DNA of 64,000 bases from Pinus tabuliformis (GCA_031772625.1 CM062810.1:706216358-706280357), one strand, 5' to 3'; numbered from the stretch's first letter, positions 47,626 to 58,936 are shown. The notes: generated by a model from the letters alone, not told the origin. Translations and numbers: made by a program.

Positions 47626-49203
47626 TCAGTTCCTATGTAATGTAGTTAACGAGTAGGTTGGAGAAAAGGTTTCTTTATCAGGCCTGAAACCGTGATTTTG
47701 TGCCAAATTTGAAAAGGATATCTGTTCGTGTCCTTCAAGTAAATCATAGTCAAACCGATAACTTTCAGGAGGATACCAAATAGTGGGACATCTAGATCGA
47801 CATCCCAACCAATAAGGCCCTTCCTTCAAAATAATATTGATGTATGTGATTAACCGGCTTGCAGCAGCTTTGAAGTTCCCATAATTAAATGGTTCTCTTT
47901 CCTTAACACTGTTAGTTGAGACTGTCCATCTCATTTTGGATGCAGTTAGGGATCTTTCCTGGATGGAGAGGAAATATGTTGTTCCTTTCTGTACAATTTC
48001 CTTATGTATGGGCCCTAAAATTTGAATCATGCCTTCTTGTGTCATCAGCCTTTTATGTTTAGCAAACAGTTGCAAAGGGTGAGTAGGCTCACTCCTTACC
48101 CAGAGATCCAACCCATGTTCCTGTCTTTGGAATGAATTATACACCTTAAACCACTTAAGTTGATTAACTGCAAAAGAGATAAAAGCCTGGAATTGAATAT
48201 CTCCAACAAAAGGGCTAGGGTTCTTATCCACTTCTCCTTCTAATATGAAATTATGTAGATAAAATTCACAAAGAAGCCTTTGGACTTTTGCCCCATGTTC
48301 CTTGCAGCAACTTATAAAATCTTCAATTGTCTTTAACTTGATTGGCTTGCCAGCTCTTACGGCTTTAATCTTTAACAATAAGTACCGTTTTAATAAGAAC
48401 ATGGCATAATTTGTGGCTGGAGACCTACATGTCAAGACATCTGAATATAGTGAGCAAATGGTGTGTATGTAATTCCTGACACTGTCCAGCTTAGTCTTCA
48501 CCTTCTTCAGCTTTTCTTCTTCCTGTCTAAATCTGTCAAAAGTCCCATTCTCAGTTATGGTTAATTCCCTAAACTGTTTCTGCAACTCTTGATATTTTTG
48601 CAGAGGGACTGTCTCTTGTTCACATCGTTCTAGAGAAAGCTGGGCTTGCATCAGTTCTTCCTGTAGCTTTAGGAGAATAGGGTCTTTGCTTGACAGGATA
48701 TCCTTGGCTTGTTCTTCTGTCTGAGTGCCTATGCTACGAGAGGATATTTCCTCGGTCTGTACTTCCTTATTGTGGGAGGACCAACCCTCCATCTGAATGG
48801 CTGCATCCACTAAGTCTACATGCAAATTTGCCTGGGTGGCTATTGTTTGAGTAGGAATGAGTTCGGTTTGGGTTTCTGTTGACCTACCCTTACATATTTC
48901 TGTTTGTGTAGCCACAGAGACTACCTCAGGAGTAGTGTTATGGGCTTTTCCATTTGAAATTTCTTTAAGCTTCTGGCGTAGCCTTTTAACAGTCTTTTGA
49001 AGCTTTTGATATTTGTGTCTCAACTTCTTTAGTTTTGCTCCGGCTACTCGCCTCTTCCAAGGAGAATCTTTTACACTAACAGGCTTGTCAATAGCTTTTG
49101 TATCTAAAGATTCCTGTTGTTTATCATGGCTATGTTCCAATAGAACTGTGTCACCAGACTGGTTGTCTGATTCATGAATAACTTCTGTGTCTGCTTCCTT
49201 TTC
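47626..49203 (-). CDS. Third ORF of element D, TQT-array coiled-coil protein
   Basis: A 504-codon open frame (ATG at 49140, stop at 47626), open in frame back to a TAG at about 49204. It lies downstream of integrase and just before the polypurine tract, where Athila elements carry their envelope-like ORF. N-terminus: basic helix with WKRR and KLKKLRHKYQKLQKTVKRLR (residues 28-57), a plausible nuclear-localisation or RNA-binding segment and coiled coil. Residues 75-142 hold TQT motifs: VATQTE (78-80), TETQTE (90-92), IPTQTI (97-99) and SIGTQTEE (139-141), with weaker ATQAN and VQTEE. Residues 150-222 are a second Leu/Glu/Lys coiled coil. The remainder (223-504) looks globular, with LLKRYLLLKIKAV, a FISCCKEHGAK segment and an aromatic C-terminal part. 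No signal peptide or transmembrane segment is visible, so it does not look like an envelope protein. TQT is the anchor of LC8 (dynein light chain) binding sites; that link is inference. Function otherwise unknown. Confidence 0.7.
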   Translation of the reverse strand, partial: EKEADTEVIHESDNQSGDTVLLEHSHDKQQESLDTKAIDKPVSVKDSPWKRRVAGAKLKKLRHKYQKLQKTVKRLRQKLKEISNGKAHNTTPEVVSVATQTEICKGRSTETQTELIPTQTIATQANLHVDLVDAAIQMEGWSSHNKEVQTEEISSRSIGTQTEEQAKDILSSKDPILLKLQEELMQAQLSLERCEQETVPLQKYQELQKQFRELTITENGTFDRFRQEEEKLKKVKTKLDSVRNYIHTICSLYSDVLTCRSPATNYAMFLLKRYLLLKIKAVRAGKPIKLKTIEDFISCCKEHGAKVQRLLCEFYLHNFILEGEVDKNPSPFVGDIQFQAFISFAVNQLKWFKVYNSFQRQEHGLDLWVRSEPTHPLQLFAKHKRLMTQEGMIQILGPIHKEIVQKGTTYFLSIQERSLTASKMRWTVSTNSVKEREPFNYGNFKAAASRLITYINIILKEGPYWLGCRSRCPTIWYPPESYRFDYDLLEGHEQISFSNLAQNHGFRPDKETFSPTYSLTTLHRN

Positions 49204-50560
49204 CTAGTCTGTAGCTTCTGAAGAAGGCAGAATTTTTGTATGCCCAAAATCTTCTGGGGATTGAGCTTCCATTAGGTTAGGATCAAGTGATCCTCCAAGT
49301 TGCATGTATGCATTTATATTTTCCAGGACCTGAGCCATCCCTGTCTCAAAATCCTACAGAATATCATTTTGGGGGCTCATGGTTGATGTTTGAGGAGGTT
49401 CTTCTTCATTTTCCAGTTCATCATCAAAGTGTTGTGCCCTTTCTTGCTCTGAGTCTGGTCTATCCTCTTCCTTGGGTTCTTGTTCTGAATTGGCCTCTTC
49501 CCCTGGTTCTGATTCTGAATTGGCCTCTTCCCTGGGTTCTGATTCTAAATGACATCCTTCCCCTTGTTCAAGTTCTTCCTCTGGTTCCAACTCAGAGTCT
49601 TATATGCTAATATGTTGTTCGGCGTTATCTTGTGGATTCACAAACATTCTCTGGACTAGATGTAAACTTGCAGCTTGCTTGCACTTATGCTGTTCAATGT
49701 TTGAGTGGGTAGTCCTTTTCCTTTTTGGAACAGGGCCTTGCTGGCTTATCTCCAAAATTGCAGGATTTTGGATTACAGGGTTTTGACTAATCTCCAGGGG
49801 CGCTATGAGACCATCCCAAGTTAAGTTTTTTTGAACGAGGTTATGGGTAACAATTAGTCTAATCAATCCATGGTGGCTAAATATGGTTTCCGGGTGCCTA
49901 GCCCGTCTTATTCTATCGACGGTATCATGCAGCAATGAATTCAAGAAAGATGGCAGATTAACAGTGATATTTAGTTTTAAAATAGCTAAAAGTTTGAGTT
50001 GTCGTGGTCTTACCACATCTCGTCATCCATCACAGGTAATGTACCTCTGGAAAACACTTTCCAACTCACGCCATGGTTCTGCTAGAGAAGATGGTTGTAT
50101 GCCCTTGCCTTTCTTTGTTAATTCCTCGTCTGCATCTCTGAAAATGTCCACTGCATCTTGTAACATTACATATTTTTTTGGCCATGTAGTTCCTTCCGCG
50201 ATAGCCCAGATACTTCAGCTATTACAACATTTGATACTGTGATTCTTCTACCTCTCACCAAGGATTTCCCATTCTACAAATGTTGTAGAAATTCAATAGC
50301 GATTTCCTCACTAGGGGGCTGAAATCTTGTGAAGTATGATATCCACCCTGCGCGAACCAGAATTTCCCTGGCTCTGTCGAAGACTTCTAGCACTAAAGGT
50401 TCTCGATGCACTAACTTACCACCCATAATGCTTGAGTTCTTCCTACTATTGCAAAGGATTAGTGCAGTGGAGAAAACACAGCAACAGACATCAACAGAGA
50501 GATAGAATAGCAAGTAAGTTGTAACAACTAAGTTTTCCAATGTTAAACAATATTTCTATG
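49204..50560 (-). pseudogene. Third ORF of element D, N-terminal part (plant transposon protein-like)
   Basis: The same frame as 47626-49203 continues upstream through 49354-49590 (acidic, EPEEELEQGEG and repeated SEPxEEANSE) and 49600-50016, broken only by single stops (two TAG, one TAA). The part at 49780-50540 reads AREILVRAGWISYFTRFQPP, EEIAIEFLQHL, GRRITVSNVVIAEVSGL, PRQLKLLAILKLNITVNLPS and HHGLIRLIVTHNL, with a TGA, a TAG and at least one frameshift. This order resembles the so-called putative plant transposon protein domain found downstream of pol in Athila-like elements. The whole third ORF was probably about 970 codons. The acidic linker separates this domain from the TQT/coiled-coil part. 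Confidence 0.55.
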
Positions 50561-51943
50561 AGAATTCATTAATTTGAGGACTATTATTTTGCCACATGCC
50601 GCATGATCATAGAGTACCATATCAACCTATGAAATCCAATAAAACAGTTATAATGCATGCATGAGTGTAATGAAGGTCCCCTCCCTCCTTCAAGATGAGA
50701 GGTCGCCTATGACCGAATGGACAGGGGAATGTTGTTCTGACGGCGACATATAAGGGTGAAATATACGACATTAATATGGGACAGAGTACGTCTATTAATG
50801 AGAGGAATGTAAAATATATGGATATAATGAAAGCGAGGTGTGTAATGATGGTTATTGATAAGAGACAAGATGCTTTGGTTGATGATAGGTTATGCGGTAA
50901 GGAAAAAGGACAACAATCTGCAAGAAAAGATGCTTTGCTGATGATATTCTGGCTGAAAATGATATGATTGATTAAAAACATTAACTCATGCATAAAGGTT
51001 CAAGGTAGGGAGAAATTAAGGAAATAATTCTTCTGATAAAAAGAAAAGTAAGAAGAGGGTATTATAATAATTATTGATGTAAAAATGGAACTTCAATACC
51101 ATAAGCAAAGCTTCTGTTTCCAGCAGGCATCCATAGCCTCGACAGAGTTGCTTTTTAACCCATATGAGCTAGGATCCTCAATTTATAGTTGGAGAATTCC
51201 ATTGTTGTTTCTACAGAAGAGATTAGTGTGCTGGCATGGTAACTAGATGACCACACTGCCATTCACTGGGAAGTAGCAAAAGTGATCAGGTCGGCTCGTG
51301 ATGAGACCTCCTGTTCCAAGGATATTTTAGCCATCCTTTGGATCATAACCCTGGTGTGGTGGCCATAGTGGGAATGTCACATTGCTACATCCTTATGAAC
51401 ATGGTAGGCTGGCTCTTAATGAGACCCCCTATCCTCTATCTATAGGCAAAATTTGTTGTTATTACACATTTTTATAATAAATAGAGGGAGGCTTAGTACT
51501 CCTTAAGAGCAGGGATGGTGGAAGAAGTTGAACATATCAATAGAAAAAAAATATACCCATAATCTCACTTATAATAGACAAAGAGGATTATAACCAGGAG
51601 GGGTGGAACTAGCATGGTAAAGATGATCAATTAGTATTATATACAGTAGAAATCAATACAATAAAGTAATATATAAATAATTGTGTCCCTCCCCATTTTC
51701 TTTAAGAAATCTATCATCAAGAAGTTGTCTTGTTAAAGATCATAATGCTAAGGGTATTCACCTACTTCAATGGAATCCATAATTCTTGTCCTCATAAAAG
51801 TATTGTACTTCATACCATGAAAGGGAATCAGAAAAATGGGGCTGAGATAAGCTAGGAATAATCTTGGAAGTGCTATTCAACATCACAATAATGCAAGGAA
51901 AAAGGGTGTTGTTTAAAAAACACATGACTTCAAGAAGGAAAAA
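50561..51943. other. Spacer of element D, no gene
   Basis: No reading frame resembles a known domain. A short imperfect direct repeat is seen: GGCTCGTGATGAGACCTCCT (51294-51313) and GGCTCTTAATGAGACCCCCT (51411-51430). Confidence 0.4.
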
Positions 51944-52566
51944 TGTTGTTCCAAAGAAGGAACAACAACAAATTCTAAAAAAAGGGGTAGTATTTGAACA
52001 ACAAACAACAAAAAGTGTTGTTCCAAAGTTGGAACACGCAAAAATTGTTGTTCTGAAGTGGGAACAACAAAAACCAAAAGTGTTGTTCCGAAGTGGGAAC
52101 AACAAAACCAAAAGTGTTGTTCCGAAGTGGGAAAAACAAAACCAAAAGTGTTGTTCCGAAGTGGGAACAACAAAACCAAAAGTGTTGTTCCGAAATGGGA
52201 ACAACAAAAACAAAAAGTGTTGTTCCGAAGTGGGAACAACAAAAACCAAAACTATTGTTCAGATGTGGGAACATCAAAACCAAAAGTGTTGTTCCGAAGT
52301 GGGAGCAACAAAAACCAAAAGTATTGTTCCGAAGTGGGAACAACAAAAACAAAATGTGTTGTTACGAAGTGGGAACAACAAATACCAAAAGTGTTGTTTC
52401 GAAGTGGTAACAACAAAAACAAAAAGTGTCGTTTTGAAGTGGGAACAACAAAAACCAAAAGCGTTGTTCCGAAGTGGGAACAACAAAAACCAAATGTGTT
52501 GTTCCGAAGTGAGAATAGAAAAAATGAAATGTGTCGTTCCAAAGAGGGAACAACAAAAACAAAAAA
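51944..52566. repeat. 35-bp palindromic minisatellite (about 17 units)
   Basis: Sixteen regular 34-35-bp units from about 52013, plus a degenerate one at 51944. Each carries TGTTGTTCC, a GAAGTG loop and GGAACAACA, so each unit can form a 9-bp stem hairpin on either strand, with an A-rich spacer (AAAACCAAAAG). Units differ at one to four positions. It lies between integrase and the third ORF of element D. Confidence 0.95.
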
Positions 52567-52639
52567 TGCATAAAATCAAATTAGCAATCATATTTACAAT
52601 TTTTACAAAAAGAAAATAACTTTTTACAATAATGAAGCT

Positions 52640-53700
52640 GCTGAAGGATTGCCTTCTGCAGCTAGAATTTGCATGGTGGAGTCCTCACATATCTATTGGT
52701 AAAAGGATTCTCTTGTAAGTGGTTTTTGGTAGAGGCGCACCCGATGCCCATTTTCTTTGAAGGAAAAACCAAACCCATCAATGGTGGCCAATGTAAGAGT
52801 GCCATTGTCATGTACTTCCTTTATTTCATAGGGGCCTAACCATCTAGTCTACAGTTTACCAGGGAAGTCTTGAAACCTGGAATCGTAAAGAAGTGCCCAG
52901 TCGCCCTCATGAAATGTCTTTTTCTTAATTAGGGAATCATGCCACTTGGCTCTTTGTTGTTGAATGAGTGTAGTATGTTGTAGAGCCAATAACCGAATTT
53001 CATCTAATTCATTTATTTGTTGTAGTTTGTTAATCTGGGCTTTAGTTAAATCCAGTCCCACTTTGTGGGCTATCCTTAGTGTCTGTATCTCAAAATCTAT
53101 GGGGAAAATGGGTTCCTTACCAAATATCAGCTGATATGGAGAGTATCCAGTTGTGTTATTCCAAGTCATGCGATATGCCCACAAGGCCTCTGGAAGTCGA
53201 GTCACCCAATCTCATCTGTGTGATGAGACCGTCTTTGTTAGAATAGCTTCAATTACTTTGTTGGTACTCTCCACCTGCCCGTTCGCCTGCGGGTGATACA
53301 GAGAGGTAATTCTGTGGATAATGTGATGATTCTTCAGTGTAGCAGCAATCTTGTGGCCTACAAATTATGGCCCCCCATCAGTAATTACTTCTCTGGGTAA
53401 GCCATATCACACAAAAATTTCGAAAAGAAAATTAATCACTATTTCCTTTGTCGCTCTTGGTAATGCTACTGCCTCCACCCATTTAGTCATGTATTCTGTT
53501 GCAACCAATATATATGATTTCTAATTGGATGGTGGGTTGATCGGCCTGATGAAATCTAATGCCCATCGCTCAAAGGGTTCTATCACCAGTTGTGGATGTA
53601 GGGGCATCTCATCAAATTGGCCAGGGCGGCCCATCCTTTGGCAACTATCGCATGCCTGGACAAATTTCTTAGCATCCTTAAAAATCGTGGGCTAGTAGTA
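52640..53700 (-). pseudogene. Element D integrase core and C-terminus (lightly damaged)
   Basis: On the minus strand, KWVEAVALPRATKEIVINFL (53490-53430), then a stop, YGLPREVITDGGP with the second catalytic Asp, YHPQANGQVESTNKV with the catalytic Glu (53290-53246), then the open 52849-53205 frame with RLPEALWAYRMTWNNTTGYS and HEGDWALLYDSRF. Past a stop it continues TRWLGPYEIKEVHDNGTLTL. A few single stops interrupt an otherwise continuous frame. No chromodomain follows, as expected for Athila. Confidence 0.85.
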
Positions 53701-54894
53701 GCCCATTTGCAAAATTTTATGTCCAGTTCTGCGGTCTACAAAATGTCCACCGCAAGGTCCATCGTGGCAGGATTTTAAGATATCATAAATTTCGTCTTCC
53801 CTGATACACCTGCAGATGTGCATATCGGCCCCTGTGTGAAAAAGGTATCCTCTGATCCAGGAGAACCGAGTGCTGCGCTGCACTATTAATTTCCTTTCTC
53901 TGGGTGTCAGATGTTTGGGCAGTTTTCCTACTGCTAAATAATTTGCCACATCTGCATACCATGGTGTTTTTACGGCCACAACAAACAGGTGTTCATCTGG
54001 GAACTGGTCTTCTACCGCCATTGCATCGTCTGTTCTTGGCACTTGGGAGAGGAAATCTGCCACAAGGTTTTCCCTCCCCGGTCGATCCTTTATAGTTATG
54101 TCAAATTCCTACAAAAGTAGTAACCAATGTGTCATTCTTCCATTCGTAATGGGTTTATTAACTAAATATTTGATAGCAGAGTGATTAGTATACAGAAATA
54201 CAGGGTATCCAGTTATATAGTGTCTCAATTTGTTAATAGCATAAATAATAGCTAAAAACTCTTTCTCTGTTACTGTATAATTCAAATCAGTAGGAGTTAA
54301 GTTTTTGCTAATGTAATATATAGCCTAGGGTTTCTTGTTGTCTTCTTCGCCAAGAACTGCTCCAGCGGCTGAATCTGATGTGTCTGACGAAATCTGGAAT
54401 GGTATATCCCAATTCGGCCCCCGTAATACTGGTGTTGTTGATAGTAACTGTTTCAACTTTGTAAAGGCAATGTCACATTTGTCAGTCCATATAAAATCAA
54501 CATTTCTTGTTAGGGCATATGATGGTGCAGCAATCTGTGAGAAGCTCTTTATAAATCTATGATAATATCCTGCAAATTCCAGAAAACTACGTACCTATGT
54601 TTGAGTGCAGGGAGTAGCTAATAAGAGAATTACCTATATTTTTGCTGGATCTACCTGAATTCCAGTTGATGAAATGAAATGACCTAGGATCAGGCCCTAT
54701 GTCATCATCATATGGAATTTCTCATGGCTTAAGCATAGCCTACTAGCAATACACCGTTCCAGGACTTTCTCCAATGTCTATAATGCTTGTTCAAAGCCAT
54801 CTCCATAGGGTGTGAAATCGTCCATGTACACTTCCAATCCTTCATTTATCAAGTCTGCAAAAATACTAAGTATGGCTCTTTGGAATGTAGCAGG
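53692..54894 (-). pseudogene. Element D RT palm end, RNase H and integrase zinc domain
   Basis: From the insertion at 54894, the minus strand reads TFQRAILSIFADLINEGLEV and YMDDFTPYGDG (YMDD at 54817-54828, intact), then CLSHEKFHMM, FLEFAGYYHRFIKSFSQIAA, DIPFQISSDTSDSAAGAVLG (RNase H first Asp), EKEFLAIIYAINKLRHYITG and YTNHSAIKYLVNK. The open 53692-54063 frame reads MADFLSQVPRTDDAMAVEDQ, ADVANYLAVGKLPKHLTP and HDGPCGGHFVDRRTGHKILQ, the joint to integrase and the start of its zinc domain. Stops are few. The first half of RT lies beyond the nested LTR at 58942-59466. Confidence 0.85.
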
Positions 54895-57800
54895 TGTTAG
54901 CACCTAAATCTGCCTTAGGCTGAAGGAAGGCAAAAATTAGGGTAACCACAAACCACGCTCAGTCTGGTAGCTAGCCCTACCAGAACAGGAGAGGGCTCTC
55001 TTCGAGTCACGCTCAGTGAATAGATAAGCAAAAAATAGTCTGAGATGACTTACAGTGAAGTATTGATCTTAGGCTAGTAAGTGAATAGGGGTACAAGAAA
55101 CAATTTCTATGAATGACTGAGCTTCTGGGATGGTATGGGACCAAAGGTCAGCAAAGAACAAAGAATTTAATACAAAGGCATAGATTACTTCGTGAGGAAA
55201 GGCAGGCGGAAAGTGTAGCAATTTAGTTTGGAATAACGCGGAACAAAGAGATTGCTGAGGAGTGTAAAAAGGGCATAGGAACATGAATCCTTTTCAACAG
55301 AAGAAGAACACTGAACATGAAATTTTCCCACAGGCAGAGCAATAAAATTGAATTCTACCTAATCTCACTCAGAAAATTTCACTGGAAATGAACATGAATT
55401 GAATTATGAAACATAACGAAATACATATGAAAACATAAGAGACACATTTACTACACTCACAACCATAAGAATCTCATGAAACAGAGCCGCTGCCTTTCAT
55501 TAATTCTCTGTCAAAAATATACAGTGAAGAAACAGAGTTTCTTTCCCACAGTCTCCCAGAAGTTACAAGCCAACCAACCCTTTGAAAATAGCTTGCATAC
55601 AATATATAGAATGTGTAAGGAAGAGATAGAACGCCCAAGGGTTGGGGAGTTACTCGAATCATTACAAAATGGAGATGGAGAGCCAACCATCAGCTACAGG
55701 TGCAACACTACAAACATGACATTTGGCTTGGGGTGACCCTTTTCCTTCCTTCGCCACTTGGATAGAAGCCAATCTGGAGAAAAAACACTTTAAATGCTGC
55801 CTTTGGTGCCAAAAAACTGAAGTGTAGATGAGCGGGCCCACTTGGAGAAGTCGCGAATCGAAATTTCGCGAAACGGAAGCAAATTGGCAATTTTTCCTCT
55901 GTGCGCTGCGCCATTTTCTCTGTGCATCGCGCTACTTTGGGGCCTGTTTTGGGGCACTTGCAGGTGTCCAAAATGTGCCCAAGTGGGCTTGATGGAAAGC
56001 CTGTCCTGTCTAATTTCTAACCCAACTGGAATTTTTAAATTTGGTGCTCATTTTCCCCTCCAGATCTCCATTCTCCCAAGACTGCTTTCTATGTGTCAAA
56101 AAAGTGGCAGAGAGGCCATTTTTGGGTGTTTTTTGACCTTTAGGAGGCTCAGATCTTGTCAAAATTTCTTGCCCGGACACCAGTAGTCGTGATTTTCCAT
56201 GTTGAATCCAGAATTGCAAGCCATTCCTCATTTGGAGCTCTAGAATTTTAGCGTCGCGCCACATAGGGAGAAAAACCTGTTTTTTGCACAAAAAATTTCA
56301 AAATTTCAAAATGTGCTCCAAATTTCTTGAAATTTGGTCTGCAGTTTCTTCATTAAGTGTTATGGTGGGCCAAGGATTGCCTCAGCCAATATCCGGAGTC
56401 GATCATGCTCTTTTTGCCTCTTTTGCCTTTTTGATGCCTTCTTTAGGTTTGCCTTCAAATTCCTTATTCGTGCCTTGCAAACCTTGTTTCGTGCCCAATA
56501 GTGGTTTTTCATGTTCCTGAGCATGTCCCTGTCCTTGTTTTCTTTCACCAACAACTTCTCTAAGTGGATGTGGATCCTCTCAAGCCAAATCTCTCAATCA
56601 GCCTCTATCTCCTGTTGAATAGGTGTCTTCTCATTTAGGCTTCTTTGGGCAGCGTGCTGGTCTTCATGGATGTTTTGCAGCTCCATGATCTCATGCGGGT
56701 CCTCAAGCTGCTTGTTTCTCTACTCCAAATACTTGATGTTCCATTTGGCCCTCTCCAAGTCAAGGGATAAGGCCTCAATCTCTGATTGCTGCTCCTGGAT
56801 GATCTCTTTGAGCTCTGCATGTTTTGGCTCTGTGTCTGTCTCATCATCATTGAAGGAGAACTAATTCAGTCTCTTGTTCACCTGATGGCCCCTCATCATG
56901 CATAGATTTCTTGTCCTTGTCCTGTATTGCTCTGAGGGAAGCATCAGCAAGCAAATCCAACTTAACCTTCTCTTTTTGCCTGATTAGGGTTTCCTGGAGT
57001 ATTTTCTTCAACTACTTGATTTTGACTTTGGAGACCTGATTCCTTGTGTAGCAATGAGTAGCCATGTGTCTTTGAAATTTGTTGTCTCTTTTGGCCTTCT
57101 TACGAAGATTGTTTAAATGGAAATTTACTTTGTCAAGCCAAAACTCCCTATTTTCATTGATTTCTCCTACAATTAGGTCAAATGAAGACATCTGCTCCCT
57201 TTGTTGCTGAAGTTTCCCTTTTGAGTCCTCTAGTCTTTGGATTCTTCCTTGTCACTTGCTCTTGATGCTCATCTAAATCACCTGTGTCAACTAATTATTT
57301 TCCCTTTACATCTTCTTTGCTAACATCAACCTTATGCTTATTCAAGAGTAGTTGATTTACCTTCAATTGCTTATTATCCTGCTCTAGGAATCAAACCATG
57401 AAATTGGCCTTAGAAAAATTGTCCTTAAGCTCTTTGATCTTAGTATCTTTCTCCATGATGACCTAATCTATTATCTTATGCTATTCATTAACATTCAAGT
57501 TTACCATATCAGTGTAAAGATGGAATTTCTCCTCATCTTGCAAAGGTGCCTTATGTTGTGATGGTGATCCCTGTTCTGCTGATGTAGGCATGGACCCTTG
57601 CAATTTGATGGGCTTTACAAGAAATTTGAGGAAATTTGGCACAATTTCAGGCCTTTTTTCCCTGTGCGCCGCGCTCTCTATGTGTGCCGCGCCAGTGTAA
57701 ATTTACACTGGAAATTTTCTCCCAGTGCGCCGCGCTCCCTCTGTGCTCCGTGCCATTTTCCAGGTGACTTTTGGAGGCCTTACCGGTGTCCGAATTGGGT

Positions 57801-58936
57801 GCAGGATAGCTCGTTGGAAATGTATTTGAGTCTAATTTGCAACCCAACCAAAATTTTTCAATTTAGAGTTCATTTGCCCTGTCAAAAATCAAATCTCCCA
57901 AGAATGGTCAAAATATGCCAAATGAGGCTGCCTCAAGGCAGAGTGCTGTTGCAGTCAACTTTTGAATGCCTTCCTCAACTCCAAATTGAGCTCATGATAG
58001 CTCATTGGAAATATATTTGTGTCTAGTTATCATTTGACTCATCAATAAAGTCATTTGGCCAACTGAGCTAGGAGAAAATTTGATTTTCCCAAGGTCACTT
58101 CAGAGGTGCATCAATTCTCCCGAGGCAACTATATTTTTGACATTTCTCCAAAACCATGACACCTGTGTAAAAAGTGAAGGAGGGTTTTCTTCCTTGGCAT
58201 GTTTTGGACAAAAATTTCTCTCAGTTTTCCAAAATTCATCTTTTCTTGCTCAGAAACATCATTTGAGTGAAACCTATCCCGATGTGTGGAACAAGGGATT
58301 TGTCGAAATGAAGCGAAATGAAGGGGATAGGGAGCTTCTAAATTCTTGAGGAAATTTTGGGAAGTAGGGAGGGATGTTAGGAAGTAGGGGAAAGTGAAAT
58401 ATCAGAGATTGAGTGAGGGGAAGGGGTCCAAAAAGGCAAAACACAGGTCCAACCTAGAAAATTGCCAGGTTGTAGCAAGAAACTAGGGTTTGTGCGAAAA
58501 TGAGGAATTTGGGGGATATCAGTGATGGGAAGTGTTTGATAAGGTACTTTAAGGATATGGAAAGGTGTATGAACATCAAGATACAAGTTTTACCAATGAT
58601 TTGACCGTCCAAGAGAAATTGCCTTCAAAACCCTAGGAGAGGGAAATGACCTTACCTAGGCACAACTGAAGCATGAACAAGGTGTAAAATGACCCAGTGG
58701 AACTTGACATGATAATGAAAACCTTCTGAATGATGGTACACTCAGCTGAATAGTGACATAGACTGACATTTGGGTGACTTTGGAAGGAGTGAAAGCAAAC
58801 CCTAGACCTAATGCCTAGTGATCAAATTTTACTTGAAGACTCACTGAAATGACAAAATTTGACCTTGACACCTTAAAATCACTTTGTAAGAGCATGTTTG
58901 ATCACTAGAGGAAGGCTGGAAAGACTGACACTAATA
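54895..58936 (-). mobile_element. 4.04-kb solo LTR nested in element D RT
   Basis: The block is flanked by GCAGG on both sides (54890-54894 and 58937-58941), a perfect 5-bp target duplication. Removing it joins the RT codons GLCNAPA to TFQRA in frame. Termini are TGTTAGCACC and CTAATA (one transition from CTAACA). It is the same family as 24019-26223: 58941-57600 and 56360-54895, complemented, follow that LTR in order, including two CTTGGGAGA modules (57905-57640 and 56090-55880). It is longer because it carries a reading frame of about 1.2 kb (56360-57591) absent from the other copy. Positions 54895-56359 and 57592-58936 hold no supported gene. Confidence 0.85.
56360..57591 (-). pseudogene. 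Coiled-coil ORF carried inside the solo LTR
   Basis: Not recognised. On the minus strand a frame starts MPTSAEQGSPSQHKAPLQDE (ATG at 57591) and proceeds, through stops and shifts, over YTDMVNLNVNE, KDTKIKELKDNFSKANFMV, EQDNKQLKVNQLLLNKHKVD and charged Gln/Glu/Lys-rich stretches. It ends in the open piece 56360-56554: NKDRDMLRNMKNHYWARNKV, CKARIRNLKANLKKASKRQK and LRILAEAILGPP before a TAA. Heptad-like Leu spacing makes a long coiled coil likely, with a strongly basic C-terminus. About 410 codons. It lies in sense with the LTR. A gag-like or captured protein are both possible. Confidence 0.5.

Noticed and set aside
49883-50242. 119-codon plus-strand frame
   Set aside because: Complement of the third-ORF region of element D, which has recognisable wording on the minus strand.
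51944-52566. Possible CRISPR-like array
   Set aside because: Units abut with no unique spacers and the setting is a plant retrotransposon.
51864-52619. Open frames on both strands over the 35-bp array, the longest 251 codons
   Set aside because: The unit lacks stops in several phases and its length is not a multiple of three, so frames stay open by composition; it is antisense to element D on the plus strand.
55842-58349. Plus-strand frames of 89-142 codons in the 54.9-58.9-kb LTR
   Set aside because: They lie in LTR repeat modules with no conserved wording in the sister LTR and run against the LTR sense.
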